This document shows positions 19,775 through 30,486 of a DNA stretch of 64,000 nt, one piece after another. The stretch is taken from positions 1,798,001-1,862,000 of the forward strand of contig OZ251230.1 of assembly GCA_965240325.2 (NCBI GenBank), given 5' to 3'. The translations under genes were made by a program, and so were the position numbers. Position 1 is the first letter of the stretch. Each line of letters opens with the position of its first letter. The notes below the pieces were generated by a model. That model was not told where the DNA came from. It did no database searches and saw only the letters and a program-made list of their open reading frames with translations. This stretch comes from Rebecca billardiae RCC1528. Taxonomy: Eukaryota > Haptophyta.

Positions 19775-20743
19775 TCACCACTCGCGCTGGATGTGCTCAT
19801 GAACCTTCCGCCGGCACCATGCCATCAGGCTCGCATTGGCGCGCTGCCTCCAAGGATGACGCGCAGCGCGCGTCAGTACGGTCGCCGCTTTCAGCCCGCG
19901 CCCACCACGCGTTCGCTCGGGTGGCGCCGCCGCCGCGGCTAGCACGCGCGCCGCGATGCTGCGAAGCACGCCGAACTTCTTGACCTCGTTCCGCCGCCAG
20001 TCGGCCGAGCTGAAGATGCCGGTGAGGTGCACGACGAGTGCGCTTCGCTGGTACGCCGCGTGGTCCTCCGCCCGCCCCATCAGCGCCGGCATCGGCCCGA
20101 TCTGCTTGATGGCGAGCCCGAGCTCTGGCCGCGCCCGCACGATCCGCCAGGGCACAACGCACGAGTTGTGATCCCAGCTGAGCGGGTTGAAGTCGCTGTA
20201 GCCGCGCAGCCACAGCTCGAGGAAGGTTGCGTTCGCGCGCGCGAGCAGCACGCCGTTGTTGATCTTCTCGACGCCGACGAACTTCTCGTACCCGCCGATG
20301 AAGTCCGCGCCGCACCGTCGCAGCGCGTCCAGAGGCTTGAGCACGTACGCGTCGTGATCGATGTACATGCCACCGTGGCGCGACAGCAGACGGATCCGCA
20401 TCAGGTCCGACTTGTGCTGCACGTAGTGGATGCGCCGGCCGCTCACCGCCTCCGGCGCGGGGTGCGAGACGGTGGCGTCGACGATGGCCTTCGCGCACGT
20501 CCATGTGTCGGACGGCGGCGGTGGCTCGTCGTAGTACAGGACGTATGCGTTCGGCCGCTGCACGTAGCGCACGCTCATCATCGCGAGCACCTGCTCCCAG
20601 CGCAGCGTGGCGCCGCCGAGCCAAGGCTGGTGCACCACGTTGGGGATCGGCTGCGCGGCCTTGCCGAATGAGCGGGGGCACACGAATGCGTTTGCCTCGA
20701 TGATCAGCGGTGGGATCAAGGCCAGGACGGCGAGGAAAGGCAT
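19775..20743 (-). CDS. GT32-type glycosyltransferase (DXD), paralogue A
   Basis: A type II Golgi/ER glycosyltransferase of about 322 residues. The ATG at 20743 starts a hydrophobic leader (MPFLAVLALIPPLIIEANAF). It is preferred over upstream in-frame ATGs, whose extensions read through repeat DNA. The catalytic domain runs from PIPNVVHQPWLGG (about 33-45) through HKSDLMRIRLL to the metal- and sugar-binding motif GGMYIDHDAYVLKPLD, with DHD at 129-131. This matches the Gly_transf_sug/GT32 family (OCH1- and alpha-1,4-GalT/GlcNAcT-like). Conserved NNGVLLARANATFLELW follows. Donor and acceptor sugars are unknown. It shares over 25 near-identical residues around the start of the mature protein with the gene at 22512-23519, its tandem paralogue. 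Confidence 0.8.
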   Translation of the reverse strand: MPFLAVLALIPPLIIEANAFVCPRSFGKAAQPIPNVVHQPWLGGATLRWEQVLAMMSVRYVQRPNAYVLYYDEPPPPSDTWTCAKAIVDATVSHPAPEAVSGRRIHYVQHKSDLMRIRLLSRHGGMYIDHDAYVLKPLDALRRCGADFIGGYEKFVGVEKINNGVLLARANATFLELWLRGYSDFNPLSWDHNSCVVPWRIVRARPELGLAIKQIGPMPALMGRAEDHAAYQRSALVVHLTGIFSSADWRRNEVKKFGVLRSIAARVLAAAAAPPERTRGGRGLKAATVLTRAARHPWRQRANASLMAWCRRKVHEHIQREW

Positions 20744-21099
20744 GCCTAGTCTCGCCTTCGCTCGTGCGCGAGGCGCATGCTCAGTTGCCCTCACACACGG
20801 ATCGACGCGCCTGCTTGCCCGGGTGCCTGGAGAGCTCAGCCAACGCCTGCTCGAACACGCATGAAGGCAACGATACAGCGATGCGTCGATCGCCTCCATC
20901 AAAGACGCCCTTGGGCGTGCCACCCCCGACGCATCGCCCGCCATCGCCCAGAACCTAGGCGATTTTCGTCTCGTGTCGTCGATCAATTTCCGCCGATATG
21001 GCGGGCCGTAGGTCCGCCCCTTGTAGTGCCCGGGAAAAAGATAAGAAAAAGATAAGAAAAAGAAAATCCTCGCAAAGAAAAGAAAATCGCCTCGCTCAC

Positions 21100-22310
21100 T
21101 ACCGGGCGCCCTCGCAGCTCCCACTGGGGACGCTCGGCCGAAAACCATCTGGCGCCTGGCGCGGAGCGCGTGGGCGGCGCGCGCCGAATCCAACGCCAGC
21201 GCGGACATCGTGAGAGGACTCCCGAACGGTGTTTTCGCCCGATTCGCGATTGCTGCCCTCGTCGTCTCGCGTGCAGGTCGAACGAGGGCCAAAGTCGACG
21301 CGTTTGGAGGTACGCTCGGCGCGTCGACACGATCGTGCGACCTGGGGCGGTCCTCGCCCGACTTGCACGTCGAGCGCTCGCATGAGCCATAGCATCAAGC
21401 GCTGCGCACGATGGCCGCCTCGCTCGATTCACCGTCGCGCGTCGGGCTCGGTGCGGAAAGGCCCTCATCACGAGGTGTCTCGCGGGCGGGAAGCGCCATC
21501 CCACGCGACGCAAGATTTGGCGCGGCCTTCTGAACACCATAACCGGAATCCACACACCGGACTATGTATCCAGGTGCCCCGGTTGGCAAGGTCGGGCGCA
21601 TGCAAATCCGTTTGCTACGGTCGGTGGCGTTGTCCGGCCTGCATGGCGTCGACGGTGGCCAATGCGACGGAGGGGCAGCGCAAAGCGGCGTACGACGCGC
21701 ACTGCACGCACCTGCTGGGTCTGCCGCCGTGGCAGGAATCGCGTCTTCGCGAGTCGGCGACTGAGGCGACAGCGCGCTATCACCGATCCCAGATGCGCAC
21801 TGTCCGCGACGAGATGAAACGTCGCGCGTGCAGAATCGCCGCCCCATCCTCCACCATGGCACGGGCGCTGCGGGACGAGGCCGACGTCGTGAAGCCGGTG
21901 ACGCATGCGCTGCGCTTCCTGTGCCTGCTCGAGCAGCGCGTGCCCACCCTCGATCGCGAGTGGCACACGCTCTCGCACTGCGCGCGCGCGCACCACCAAC
22001 AGCTCCTGATACCGCCGAACGTGCGAGTGCCGGACCTGTCGCACGGAGCGGCGAGCGCCGACGAACGCTTGGACCTGGACGCGCTGTTGCGCAGCGTGGC
22101 GGCCGTGCACGACGCCGACGCGACCTTCGCCGAACCTCGTGCCCGGAGCGGACATTGGCATCCTCGCGACACACGATCTCAGCTGGCGGCAGGAGGAGAT
22201 GCTCTTTCGTCATCCTGCCCGTAAAAACGCTAAAAGGCGCGAACCCGCTGGGGAAATATTGCGACAGCACTGGCACGGCCCGCCGACCCCCCCGCCCGCC
22301 AGGGCACAGT
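21100..22310. repeat. Dispersed repeat R, copy 2
   Basis: Similar in direct orientation to 328-1247 and, for the end block 22203-22310, to 2043-2160. It lies between the two GT32 genes. The + strand frame 21640-22200 is open and starts MASTVANATEGQRKAAYDAH, then PPWQESRLRESATEATARY and the segment shared with copy 1. No known domain is visible. This could be the least damaged copy of an element-borne protein. Confidence 0.7.
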
Positions 22311-22511
22311 TTGATTTTGTAGTGCCTCTGCCCCAGCGCACTCGCTCATCGCCGCCGGGCGCCGGCGCGCGCCGGTTATTCGGGTTAAGCCTTTGCCACA
22401 CTGACAGGATGCTGATGCACGGGCATCAGCTCGCGCACAACCACATCCGCAAGTTCAAAACAACCGTCGCACGATGTCACATCCGCATGGCGGGGAAGCC
22501 CATCACTGAGT

Positions 22512-23519
22512 TTACGAATGAAGTTGCCGGCGCTGACGCCGGCGGGTCCGCCGCCACGACTGCTCGACTGCTCTTCGCACGTGGGTGGCGCACCAACGGC
22601 GCAGGCTTGAGTTCCGCCCGCCGTCGTGCGACGAGCCTGCAGCCTCCATGGCGGCCGCCGCGCCGAGCACTCGCTCGCTGATCGTGCGCAGCACGCGGTA
22701 CTTGTGCACGGCCTCTTGGCGCCATGGCGCGTTGAACAACCCCGTCACGTGCGCGACGATCGCGGTGTGGAAGTACTCGTCGGTCTTGGCCGCGCTCAGG
22801 TGCACGGGGATCGGGCCGATCTCGCGCACCGGCAGGGCCAGGCCGGGGTGCTCCTGCGCCAACTTCCACGGCACGATGCACGAGTTGTAGTCCCACTGCG
22901 AATGGTCGAAGTTCTTGTACCCGTCACGCCACAGCTTGAGGAAGGTCGCGTTGGGCCGCGCGAGCAGCACGCCGTTGTTGAGCTTCTGCACGTCCGCCGA
23001 CCACACCTCGTGCCCGCCCATGAAGTCGGCGCCGCACCGGCGCAGCGGATCCATCGTGCGCAGCACGAACGCGTCGTGGTCGACGTACATGCCGCCTTGG
23101 GCCTCCAGGAGGTCAATCCGCATCAGGTCGGACTTGTGCTGAGGGTAGAGCAACCGTTGGCCGTGGATCGTGGCGCGCGGCTCTTTGTACACGGCGCGAT
23201 CGACGAGTGCCTGTGCACACGCCCACGTCGCCGACGCACTCGGGGCCCTGTCGTAGTACAGGACGTACTCGAGCGGCCGCAGCACGTAGCGCACGCTCAT
23301 CATCGCGAGCACCTGCTCCCAGCGCAGCGTGGCGCCGCCGAGCCAAGGCTGGTGCACCACGTTGGGGATCGGCTGCGCCGCCTTGCCGAACGAGCGGGGG
23401 CACACGAAGGCGCTTGCGCCTACGCCCAGCGAAGCGCCGAGAGCCACCGCCAGGAGTGCCACGGCACACACGCGTGGGGAGCGCGCATGCAAGCGCGACG
23501 CCGCCATCTTTCCCGCCAC
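22512..23519 (-). CDS. GT32-type glycosyltransferase (DXD), paralogue B
   Basis: A 335-residue type II membrane protein in one exon. The N-terminus is a short basic stretch followed by a hydrophobic anchor (CAVALLAVALGASLGVG, residues 18-34). The catalytic domain begins AFVCPRSFGKAAQPIPNVVH, identical to its neighbour, and continues to QHKSDLMRIDLLEAQGG and YVDHDAFVLR, with DHD at 147-149. NNGVLLARPNATFLKLW follows. These are the conserved elements of GT32/Gly_transf_sug enzymes acting in the secretory pathway. The two paralogues are in the same orientation, separated by repeat R, which suggests tandem duplication followed by divergence. The C-terminus is basic (RRTRRRQRRQLHS). Confidence 0.82.
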   Translation of the reverse strand: MAGKMAASRLHARSPRVCAVALLAVALGASLGVGASAFVCPRSFGKAAQPIPNVVHQPWLGGATLRWEQVLAMMSVRYVLRPLEYVLYYDRAPSASATWACAQALVDRAVYKEPRATIHGQRLLYPQHKSDLMRIDLLEAQGGMYVDHDAFVLRTMDPLRRCGADFMGGHEVWSADVQKLNNGVLLARPNATFLKLWRDGYKNFDHSQWDYNSCIVPWKLAQEHPGLALPVREIGPIPVHLSAAKTDEYFHTAIVAHVTGLFNAPWRQEAVHKYRVLRTISERVLGAAAAMEAAGSSHDGGRNSSLRRWCATHVRRAVEQSWRRTRRRQRRQLHS

Positions 23520-24381
23520 GCTGGGCAGTCTGACTCGGCTTGAGCGAGCGCCGTGGCGCTGCGCATCCGTCCGGTAGCTCCCGCGCGCCCAACTGGCAAG
23601 GGTGGTCTTCCCGTGGCGGCTTGGCCGGTGTGCTGTGCGCTCGCTCGCGGTCCATGTACAGCTCCCTGGTGCTTGCGTCGCTCACCAACTTCGAGCGTGA
23701 GCAGGGCACACCGGGACGCAAGGCACGTGCGCCTGCCCTTGCGTCCAAGCTTGTCGTACACGCGGCCACGGTCCACCCACCGTCGGCTGCCGCGGCTCAG
23801 CATCGCGGCAGTGCTCGATCGCTCGAACGCTCTGCAGACATTATGCCCAAGACGGTTGGTCCGACAGCTGATGAGCGGGAGGGAGGATCAGGTTTGCCAA
23901 TATCATCTTCTCGGCGCCCAAGGTCACGCACACGATCCGCGCGCAGGGCGGCCTCCGCACCACGTGCAGCCTCGGTCGAGCCGACCGCTGCACCAGTCAT
24001 CCGACCGTCGGCTGCGCACGGCCGCGGGAACCGGCGACGAGGGCTGCATCGGCCCGGCTCGACGGTCCTCGGCATGGCAAATCGGCTTGACCTTCGGTGA
24101 CGACGCCGAGATTTGTCCCAGTGAGTCAGCGCGGTAGTTTCAACTCGGGCCTCGTCGAGTATTCTGCTCGAGCGAAGTCGGGCCGCCTAAGCTAGTGATC
24201 GGCGGGCAAAATTGTGACAAAATATAATTCAGACTGTGATGGTGTACATATATATGTGACTCGTTCTTACTAATTGATAATGTTGGAGCAGAATCCTGCC
24301 ATCAATAAAGTTACGATGCTCATGCATGCGATCAGCGATATCTGCTGCAGATCCGGCTGCCCAGCGCTGGGCCAGGTAGTG
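23520..24381. other. Intergenic, no gene seen
   Basis: Open frames exist on both strands because of GC richness, but none has domain-like features. A short TATATA stretch is near 24250. Confidence 0.5.
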
Positions 24382-26109
24382 TCACTTGTCCGACTCCTTC
24401 GCACGGCGGCTGCGGCGGTGCTCCTGCGGGCGCCCCTGTTGCCGAGTCCCTCCGCGCGCCGAGCCGCCTTGCTCGCCGAGCCGCTGGCGCAGCTGGGCAA
24501 TCTCCCTGTCGCACCACACACCCACATCCGCCTGGCCTCGCTTGCGCGCGTGGAGCGCTGCAATCGCAAGCTGCTCGACGGCGCCGTCGATGTCGACGGG
24601 CAGTGGCTCGGGCGTGGCGCGCTCGGGGGCGGCACCGGGCTGCTGCCCCGCCTCCTCGGCGCCACCCGGCAACGGCACCTCCACCGGCACGCCGGGGTCA
24701 GCGAGCACGGCCGCGTACGTGATGCGCGCCTGCACGTCGCCCGCGTCGCGCTCGAGCAGCGCGAGGAGCTCCACCTCCGCGGCGGCCGAGTCGCCGAGCC
24801 TGTGCAGGGCGCTCGTGAGCGCCAGCCGCGCCGGCCGCGAGTCCGGCTGCGTCTCGACGATGGGCTTCAGAACGGCCACGGCGAGCGCGTGCGCCTCGGT
24901 CGACTCCGATTTCAGCAGCAGGCGCACCAGCGCGACCGCGGCCTCGACGTCGTTCGGGTTGGCTTGCACCGCGCGCTTGTACACCTCCGCCGCGGCCTGC
25001 GCGTCGTCCTTCGCCTCGAGCGCCCGCGCCTGCTCGAGGAACACCGCGCGCGCCGTCCGGTGCACCGTGCCGCCGTCCGAGCGCTCGCGCAGGTGCTCGG
25101 GAGGCGGCGGGTCCAGACCGAGCGCCGCGCGCACAGCCGGCTGCCTGAACGCGACGAGCTGCGAGAGAGAGAGCAGGTTGTTCGGCAGCCAGTACATGAA
25201 GACGCCGCACGGCAGCTGCGCGATCGCGGGCAGCGCGATCACGCCGATGTCCTGCAGGCGGTGCCGCAGGAAGCTCAACCACGCCGGCCCGTCTGCGCTC
25301 GCCCCGGCCGGCGCCTGCTCTGCGCTCGCGCTCACGATTCGGCTCACCTCGGTCGTGAGCAGGAACGAGGCGATGGTGACGACCGGGAGCGCGCCGAGCG
25401 GGTCGGCGGCGGAGAGGTCTGGAAACCACAGCGCGCCGCCGTCGACGAGGCCCTCGGCACCCGACACGAGGGCGTGCGCGGGCGCCGACGGCGCCGCCGC
25501 GGCTCCCGCGTGGTCAGCGCCGCCAGCGGCCGCAGCCGCGCCCGTGCCCGAGCCCGCCGCGAGCAGCATGCGGCGCACGGAGACGACGCACAGGATGAAG
25601 ACCGGCAGCTGGACGAGCGCGCCCGAGAAGAGACTCACGGGGTGCACGCCGTTCTGCACGCACACGTTCCATATGCCCGTGAGCGTCTGCGCGTGCCGCC
25701 GGGGCGCGTGCTTCACGTGTCGGCAGCTCTCCACGACCGCGCGCACGAGCGGGCGCAGGTGCGCGAGGCGCGAGATCTGACGCTGCTGATAGATCGCCGC
25801 CGGGAGGATCACCCCGCGCACGATGACCGTCCCGACCGCAATCGTCGCCCACCAGGGCAGCCCCGACGTGTCGTGGAGCGCGACGAGCGCATCCTGCACG
25901 GCCGCAATCGGCGGCCATGCCGCTTCGGGCGCGTGGGCAGCGGCCGTGCCGACGGCCTGCGCCGCGGATTCGGACGCTGCAGGCGCGCCTGTGCCGCCTG
26001 CGGTGTGCACCCACCGCGCGGTGGGCACTGCACGCGCCCGCCGTAGCGAGGCCAGGCGCGTGCAGCTCGCACCACGTGTCGCGAGCAGCGCGCGAGCCAC
26101 CGCAGCCAT
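24382..26109 (-). CDS. OXA1/YidC-family mitochondrial insertase with TPR tail
   Basis: A 575-residue protein in one exon. The first 40 residues are rich in Arg, Ala, Ser and Thr and lack acids, as in a mitochondrial presequence. The YidC/Oxa1 core follows, with helices near 84-108 (WWATIAVGTVIVRGVILPAA) and 175-195 (LVQLPVFILCVVSVRRML) and two more between about 260 and 335 (ending PCGVFMYWLPNNLLSLSQ). Before the second helix lies the basic matrix loop. From about 345 to 450 there are helical TPR-like repeats (KDDAQAAAEVYKRAVQANPN, then DVEAAVALVRLLL). Plants have OXA2-type insertases with C-terminal TPRs that help assemble cytochrome c oxidase; this is the closest architecture I know. It therefore probably inserts proteins into the mitochondrial inner membrane. 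Confidence 0.8.
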   Translation of the reverse strand: MAAVARALLATRGASCTRLASLRRARAVPTARWVHTAGGTGAPAASESAAQAVGTAAAHAPEAAWPPIAAVQDALVALHDTSGLPWWATIAVGTVIVRGVILPAAIYQQRQISRLAHLRPLVRAVVESCRHVKHAPRRHAQTLTGIWNVCVQNGVHPVSLFSGALVQLPVFILCVVSVRRMLLAAGSGTGAAAAAGGADHAGAAAAPSAPAHALVSGAEGLVDGGALWFPDLSAADPLGALPVVTIASFLLTTEVSRIVSASAEQAPAGASADGPAWLSFLRHRLQDIGVIALPAIAQLPCGVFMYWLPNNLLSLSQLVAFRQPAVRAALGLDPPPPEHLRERSDGGTVHRTARAVFLEQARALEAKDDAQAAAEVYKRAVQANPNDVEAAVALVRLLLKSESTEAHALAVAVLKPIVETQPDSRPARLALTSALHRLGDSAAAEVELLALLERDAGDVQARITYAAVLADPGVPVEVPLPGGAEEAGQQPGAAPERATPEPLPVDIDGAVEQLAIAALHARKRGQADVGVWCDREIAQLRQRLGEQGGSARGGTRQQGRPQEHRRSRRAKESDK

Positions 26110-26604
26110 GGCGGCGACGAACTCACGAGCAGAAAGACGGTGGCACGCGAGGGTGTCCGGCCTTCCGGGGCGTTCCGCCGGACATGTTGTTGATGCAATC
26201 AGTGACCGACAGGACTGGTTCCTCGGCCCGTGTTCACCATGCCCTGCTTTCTAACGCGCGTGGCGTCCGATGCGCGCCCACTCCGACGTCGCCCGCCGCC
26301 CAGCGCCCGTCGCGTCGCCGCTCCCGCGGCTTTAAAGTCGCACGTCGCATCATGTGATGACCCGCCACGTCCGAAGCTCGCCGCCAGGGCTCTCGGGATG
26401 CGAGCCGATCGTCGAACGCGGCGCGCTGCCACGCGCAGCGCGCTCGATCCGATCCACTTGCCCCGATCGATGCCCAGCGCGCACGGCATGAGAGACCAAA
26501 AGGCGTGGCTGATGATGCGTCGTGCGCGAGCACCCAGAGTGCAACCGGCCCCACGCGTCTCCCGGTGTTCCGCGGCGGCCGTATGCGTCACGCTCACATC
26601 ACGC

Positions 26605-27951
26605 TCACACCTTTGGCAGAGCGCCGTCGAGGAAGACGGCCTTGGCGATGCCGAGCGCGCCGGTCGTGCGGAAGAAGGCGTCACGCGCGCTGTCGGGGAG
26701 CCCGGTCTCGACGAAGCCGAGCACGCGGCTGTTGAGCGCGAGCCTCGCGTTCGGCAGCTTGCGCGCGCTCTCGTACGCGCGCAGCGCGTCCTCCAGGCTG
26801 CCGTGCGCGCCGTCTGCGAGCTTCTTGAGCTGCTGCGCGAGGCAGTACGCGTCCTGCATCGCCTGGTTGGTGCCCTGCCCGAGGAACGGCGGCATGGCGT
26901 GCGCCGCGTCGCCCACGAGCACCGCGCGCCCGCCGAGCCCGACCCACGGCAGCAGCGGGTTGTGCAAATACGAGCCGAGCTCAAAGCACCGGCCGCACGC
27001 GCCGGCGAGGTCAAGGAGCTCGGCGGGCATCCGCGCCGCCTGCAGCTGCTGTCCCATCGCGGCGCGGACCGCGTCGCTGCGCTCCCACGCGGCGTTGATG
27101 CCGACGGCGTCCGTGCCCCCGGCGCCCTCGTCCGCGCTCACCACGACGCACTGGTCGTACGTCTTGCCGCCCAGCCCGCCGTAGGAGGCGGCGAGGCAGT
27201 ACGCACCCTCGCCAAACCACTGGTGCAGCGCGCCCTCGGCGCCCGGCGCGCGGCTGCCGCCCGGCGCGATGCCCCAGCGGATGCGAATGCCCGTGTACGA
27301 CGGCCCGGCGGCGACCGCGGCGAGCGGGCCCGCGACCCGCTGCCGCACCATCGAGCGGATGCCGTCTGCGCCGATCACGAGGTCAAAGGCCTCCGAGCCG
27401 CCGCCCGCCAGCTGGATCTCGACCGCGCGGCCCCCGTCGACCGCTTTGACGTCGACGACCTCTTGCTCGAGGGCGAGCACGTCGGGCGGGAGCTGCGCGC
27501 CGAGGATGCGCTGGAGCTCGTCGCGCATCAGCGTGAGCGCCAGCACGTCCCCGGCGCCGTCGACCATGCCGGCGTCTGCAGAGCGCGAGTCGGCGCGCAA
27601 CGCGCCGTGAAGATCCAGGCTGAGCAGGGTGGCACCGTCGACGTTGCGCGCCAGCACGCGCGCGGCGGGGCGGCCGGAGGCCTTGAGCTCGGCACCGAGC
27701 CCCAGCCGCGCGAGGACCGCCGCGCCCGAGTTGAGCTGCACGCCCCCGCCCAGCTCGGGGCGGAGCTGGTCGCTGCGATCGAACACACGCACGCGCACGT
27801 CCTCGCCAACGATCTGCCTGATGGCGATGGCCTGCGCGAGGCCAGCCGGGCCGGCGCCGACAATACCGATGCTGCGCAGGGCGCTGGCGCGAGCTTGGGC
27901 CACGCACAGGGCCAGAAGCGCCACCCAACGCGCCATCGCTCGGCCGATCAA
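26605..27951 (-). CDS. FAD-dependent monooxygenase (class A, salicylate hydroxylase/zeaxanthin epoxidase-like)
   Basis: A 448-residue flavoprotein in one exon. Residues 1-23 form a signal peptide-like leader; the second Met, MARWVALLALCVAQARASA, is an equally good start. The dinucleotide motif GIVGAGPAGLAQA (29-41) binds FAD. The DG motif appears as VIGADGIRSMVRQ, and the GD motif as AVLVGDAAHAMPPFLGQG, with the NQAMQDAYCLA helix after it. These three motifs in this order define class A aromatic hydroxylases and related epoxidases. The substrate cannot be deduced. A leader peptide in an alga could mean secretion, an ER location or plastid targeting. The OXA-type gene follows 495 bases downstream on the same strand. 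Confidence 0.83.
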   Translation of the reverse strand: MIGRAMARWVALLALCVAQARASALRSIGIVGAGPAGLAQAIAIRQIVGEDVRVRVFDRSDQLRPELGGGVQLNSGAAVLARLGLGAELKASGRPAARVLARNVDGATLLSLDLHGALRADSRSADAGMVDGAGDVLALTLMRDELQRILGAQLPPDVLALEQEVVDVKAVDGGRAVEIQLAGGGSEAFDLVIGADGIRSMVRQRVAGPLAAVAAGPSYTGIRIRWGIAPGGSRAPGAEGALHQWFGEGAYCLAASYGGLGGKTYDQCVVVSADEGAGGTDAVGINAAWERSDAVRAAMGQQLQAARMPAELLDLAGACGRCFELGSYLHNPLLPWVGLGGRAVLVGDAAHAMPPFLGQGTNQAMQDAYCLAQQLKKLADGAHGSLEDALRAYESARKLPNARLALNSRVLGFVETGLPDSARDAFFRTTGALGIAKAVFLDGALPKV

Positions 27952-28442
27952 GCACGCAAGTAGATCCGTCGTGCCCAGCGCGAGCGGCCGGACGTTGATG
28001 AAAAGGGCAATAAAAATGAATTATTGCAAGGGACGAAGCGATGGCTGCCGCAGTGCTTGCCGCCGTGTCGACGACCCTAGCACGAGGTGCGGGAAGAGGC
28101 GTCCCCGCGCGTCGCCCAGCGGAAGGTTAAAGAAGCAGGCTGCCCAAGTTTTGGCAGTCTAGTTATACATCCTTCCCACATGACCATTGGGCCAGCGGTC
28201 TGGCACGGCGCACGGAGGGAGGCGCCCGTGCATTCTCTGTGCGCAGTCCTCTGCGGGGCTGCCGGTGCACCACTCCCGCGTGAACGCAAGGGAACAGATA
28301 AGGAATCACTCATGACCTAAATCTAATGGGTGCATGAGCGTGAATTCGATCACGCTCGCGCCGATGGGAGCAAGCACCCTGCCCAACATCCCGATTTGCC
28401 GAAAACGCGCGCCGGCCGTCCCGCACGTGCGCGCATTGCAGG
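27952..28442. other. Divergent intergenic region, no gene seen
   Basis: It separates the monooxygenase start (27951, -) from the fusion gene start (28443, +). I see no defined motif. Confidence 0.45.
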
Positions 28443-30486
28443 TTGATGAGCCCAAGCGCACAGTTCATGCGGGCACGTGCGCTGATTGGACACCAGCGAA
28501 AGGCTGCCGGTGCGGTCTGGAGGGCGCTCTCGCTGACGATGCTGATGGTGGGTTTGCGCGTGCCAGCTGAGGCCGCGAGCGCTACCGATGTCGCTCGTCG
28601 ACCGGACGTCGCCCGAGCACCGCGAGACCTGGGCAGACGCGCGGTGGCCGCGCGGACTCGAGATGTTTCACCGACTGAAATGCTGCGGCGAGGCGTGAGC
28701 GGCGATCTCTCGCGTGCCGATGCGCACGCCGCGTGCATGCCGAGCGCCCGGCTGCTGGCCAACATCACGGGTGTTACGGACCCATCGCAGCCGCGGAAGC
28801 GAACGCCCTTCTACCTCGACGAAGGGCCCGGTCTCAACTTCTCGAGTTTGCACGCCGCGTTCCAGCGTGACGTGATGCGCACGCGCAACGCGGACAACCT
28901 GGACAACGTCTCGCCCGAGATCGCGCAGTATCTCGCAGATCTGCTCCTGCTGCGTCGACTGCGCGAGCACCCGGACCGCGTCGCGCACCCGCGAGATGCG
29001 CTCGTGCATTTTACTGGCTTCACACCGTCAACGTCTCTATACTGCGGCAGCTGCGACGGCGGCACGCACGAAGGGCGCGCGTCGCGTGCGGCCGCGGCGC
29101 TCGCGCGCCGGCTGAAGCGCGAGCGCGTGGCACAGAACGTGTCCAGCCCGCCGGTCTTCGTGCTGCCGATCCCGTCGTGGCGGCACGCGCGAGACAGGGC
29201 GCTGCGGCCCGTGCTCGAGCTCGCGCTCGCGCGGCCAGAGCATTTCATTTTCGCCACGACCGACCGGCTGTTCACATATTGGATGAAGCGCGACCTGGAG
29301 CTGCGCCCGCCGCGGCACACGATCGTGATCCCGTACGTCGTGACGACCGCGCTCGACGCGCTCGCCCGCAACGAGTCGAGCGGCACGTGCAGCCGCGCGC
29401 GCAAGCTGGGCATGTTCTGTGCGGGCAACCTGCACCGCAGCGGCGACGGCCGGCTCCGACCGGACCTCCTGCACGCTCTGATGGACGAGCTGCGTGCGGA
29501 GCGGCCGCGCATGTGGCGGCTGGTGGACAAGGACGTGAAGGACGAGATGTCGGACGTGAAGGCGATCCGCGACACACGAGCCGAGTACGTGCGCACCATG
29601 CGTGCCATCATCTTGCCCGTATCGTGCGCGCGATCTCGTGCGGTGCTGTACCGCTACGTCTTCCCAAAGTCAGGGGGTGCGAGCTTCATCGATGACGTCC
29701 GCGAGCACACGCGCCTCCTCGTCTGTGGCTCGGCCGAGGAGCTGCACTGGTGCTTCGACACTCCTCACCTCGAGCGCGCCACGTTCAGCAGCCTCTCGGT
29801 GCGCGCTCGCGGGGTGCTCGCGGGCAGGCCCGGCGCGCACGCGTGTAACTTCACCTCGTGCGAGATGCCGCTGCGCTCCGCGCTGCATCGCGCCGGTGCC
29901 GCCGTCGGCGACCCGCGCGTGCGCGTGGTGCTCCTCCTGCGGGAGCCAGAGCGCCACGTTCTCTCGATGTACGCGCACTGCCAGCAGCCGCGCGCCCAGT
30001 CGAAGGTGATGTTCGGCTACCCCGACGTAAGCCTGCACCACTGGCTGGAGATGACGGCGCGCATGGGCCGCGCCGCGCCGCGCTTCTGCGAGTACAACCC
30101 GAACGACATGCAGACGCGCATGCTCACACCGCCGTGGCTGTGGGCAAAGCACAACCACACGGCCGAGCACGCGCTCGCAGTGGTGGCTGAGGCCTTCCAC
30201 GTCGGCGTGACAGAGCACTACGTGGCCTCGCTCTGCCTGTTCATGCGCCGGATCGGCGCGCGCCACCCGGGCTGCGCCTGTGGCCGCGGCGGCGAGAGGC
30301 GCGGCCGCTCTACTCAGCTGGTGCTGCACCACAAGTCGCATGGCACCGACACGTCCAAGCTGATCGTGCGACCGCCGCAGCGGGAGCTGATCGCGCGGAT
30401 GACGCGCCTCGACCGAGGGGTGTATGAGGCGGCCTACGAGCGCTTCGAGCGCGACATTGCCGCAGCGGGGCTGTCATGTCTTCTCT
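28443..30486 (+). CDS. Exostosin-like (GT47) plus carbohydrate sulfotransferase fusion
   Basis: One continuous frame encodes two secretory-pathway domains. After a signal-anchor (LTMLMVGLRVPAEAAS, 31-46), residues about 235-395 resemble GT47 exostosin: LPIPSWRHARDRAL, FIFATTDRLFTYW, TIVIPYVVT, then KLGMFCAGNLHRSGDGRLRP. The usual GT47 tail with the GCIPVI element is missing. Instead a sulfotransferase domain starts near 400: a P-loop-like YVFPKSGGASF (PAPS 5'-phosphate loop), RVVLLLREPERHVLSMY (3'-phosphate motif, Arg and Ser kept) and FHVGVTEHYVASLCLF, typical of heparan/uronyl-type sulfotransferases. The homology ends near residue 680 (30486). The frame stays open to 31895, but that part is antisense to the dehydrogenase gene, so the true stop is probably reached by splicing; the end given is approximate. 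A polypyrimidine-AG acceptor-like stretch lies at 30478-30506. Confidence 0.62.

Noticed and set aside
24274-26046. Long + strand frame opposite the OXA-type gene
   Set aside because: Shadow of the minus-strand gene; Arg/His-rich low-complexity translation with no domain.
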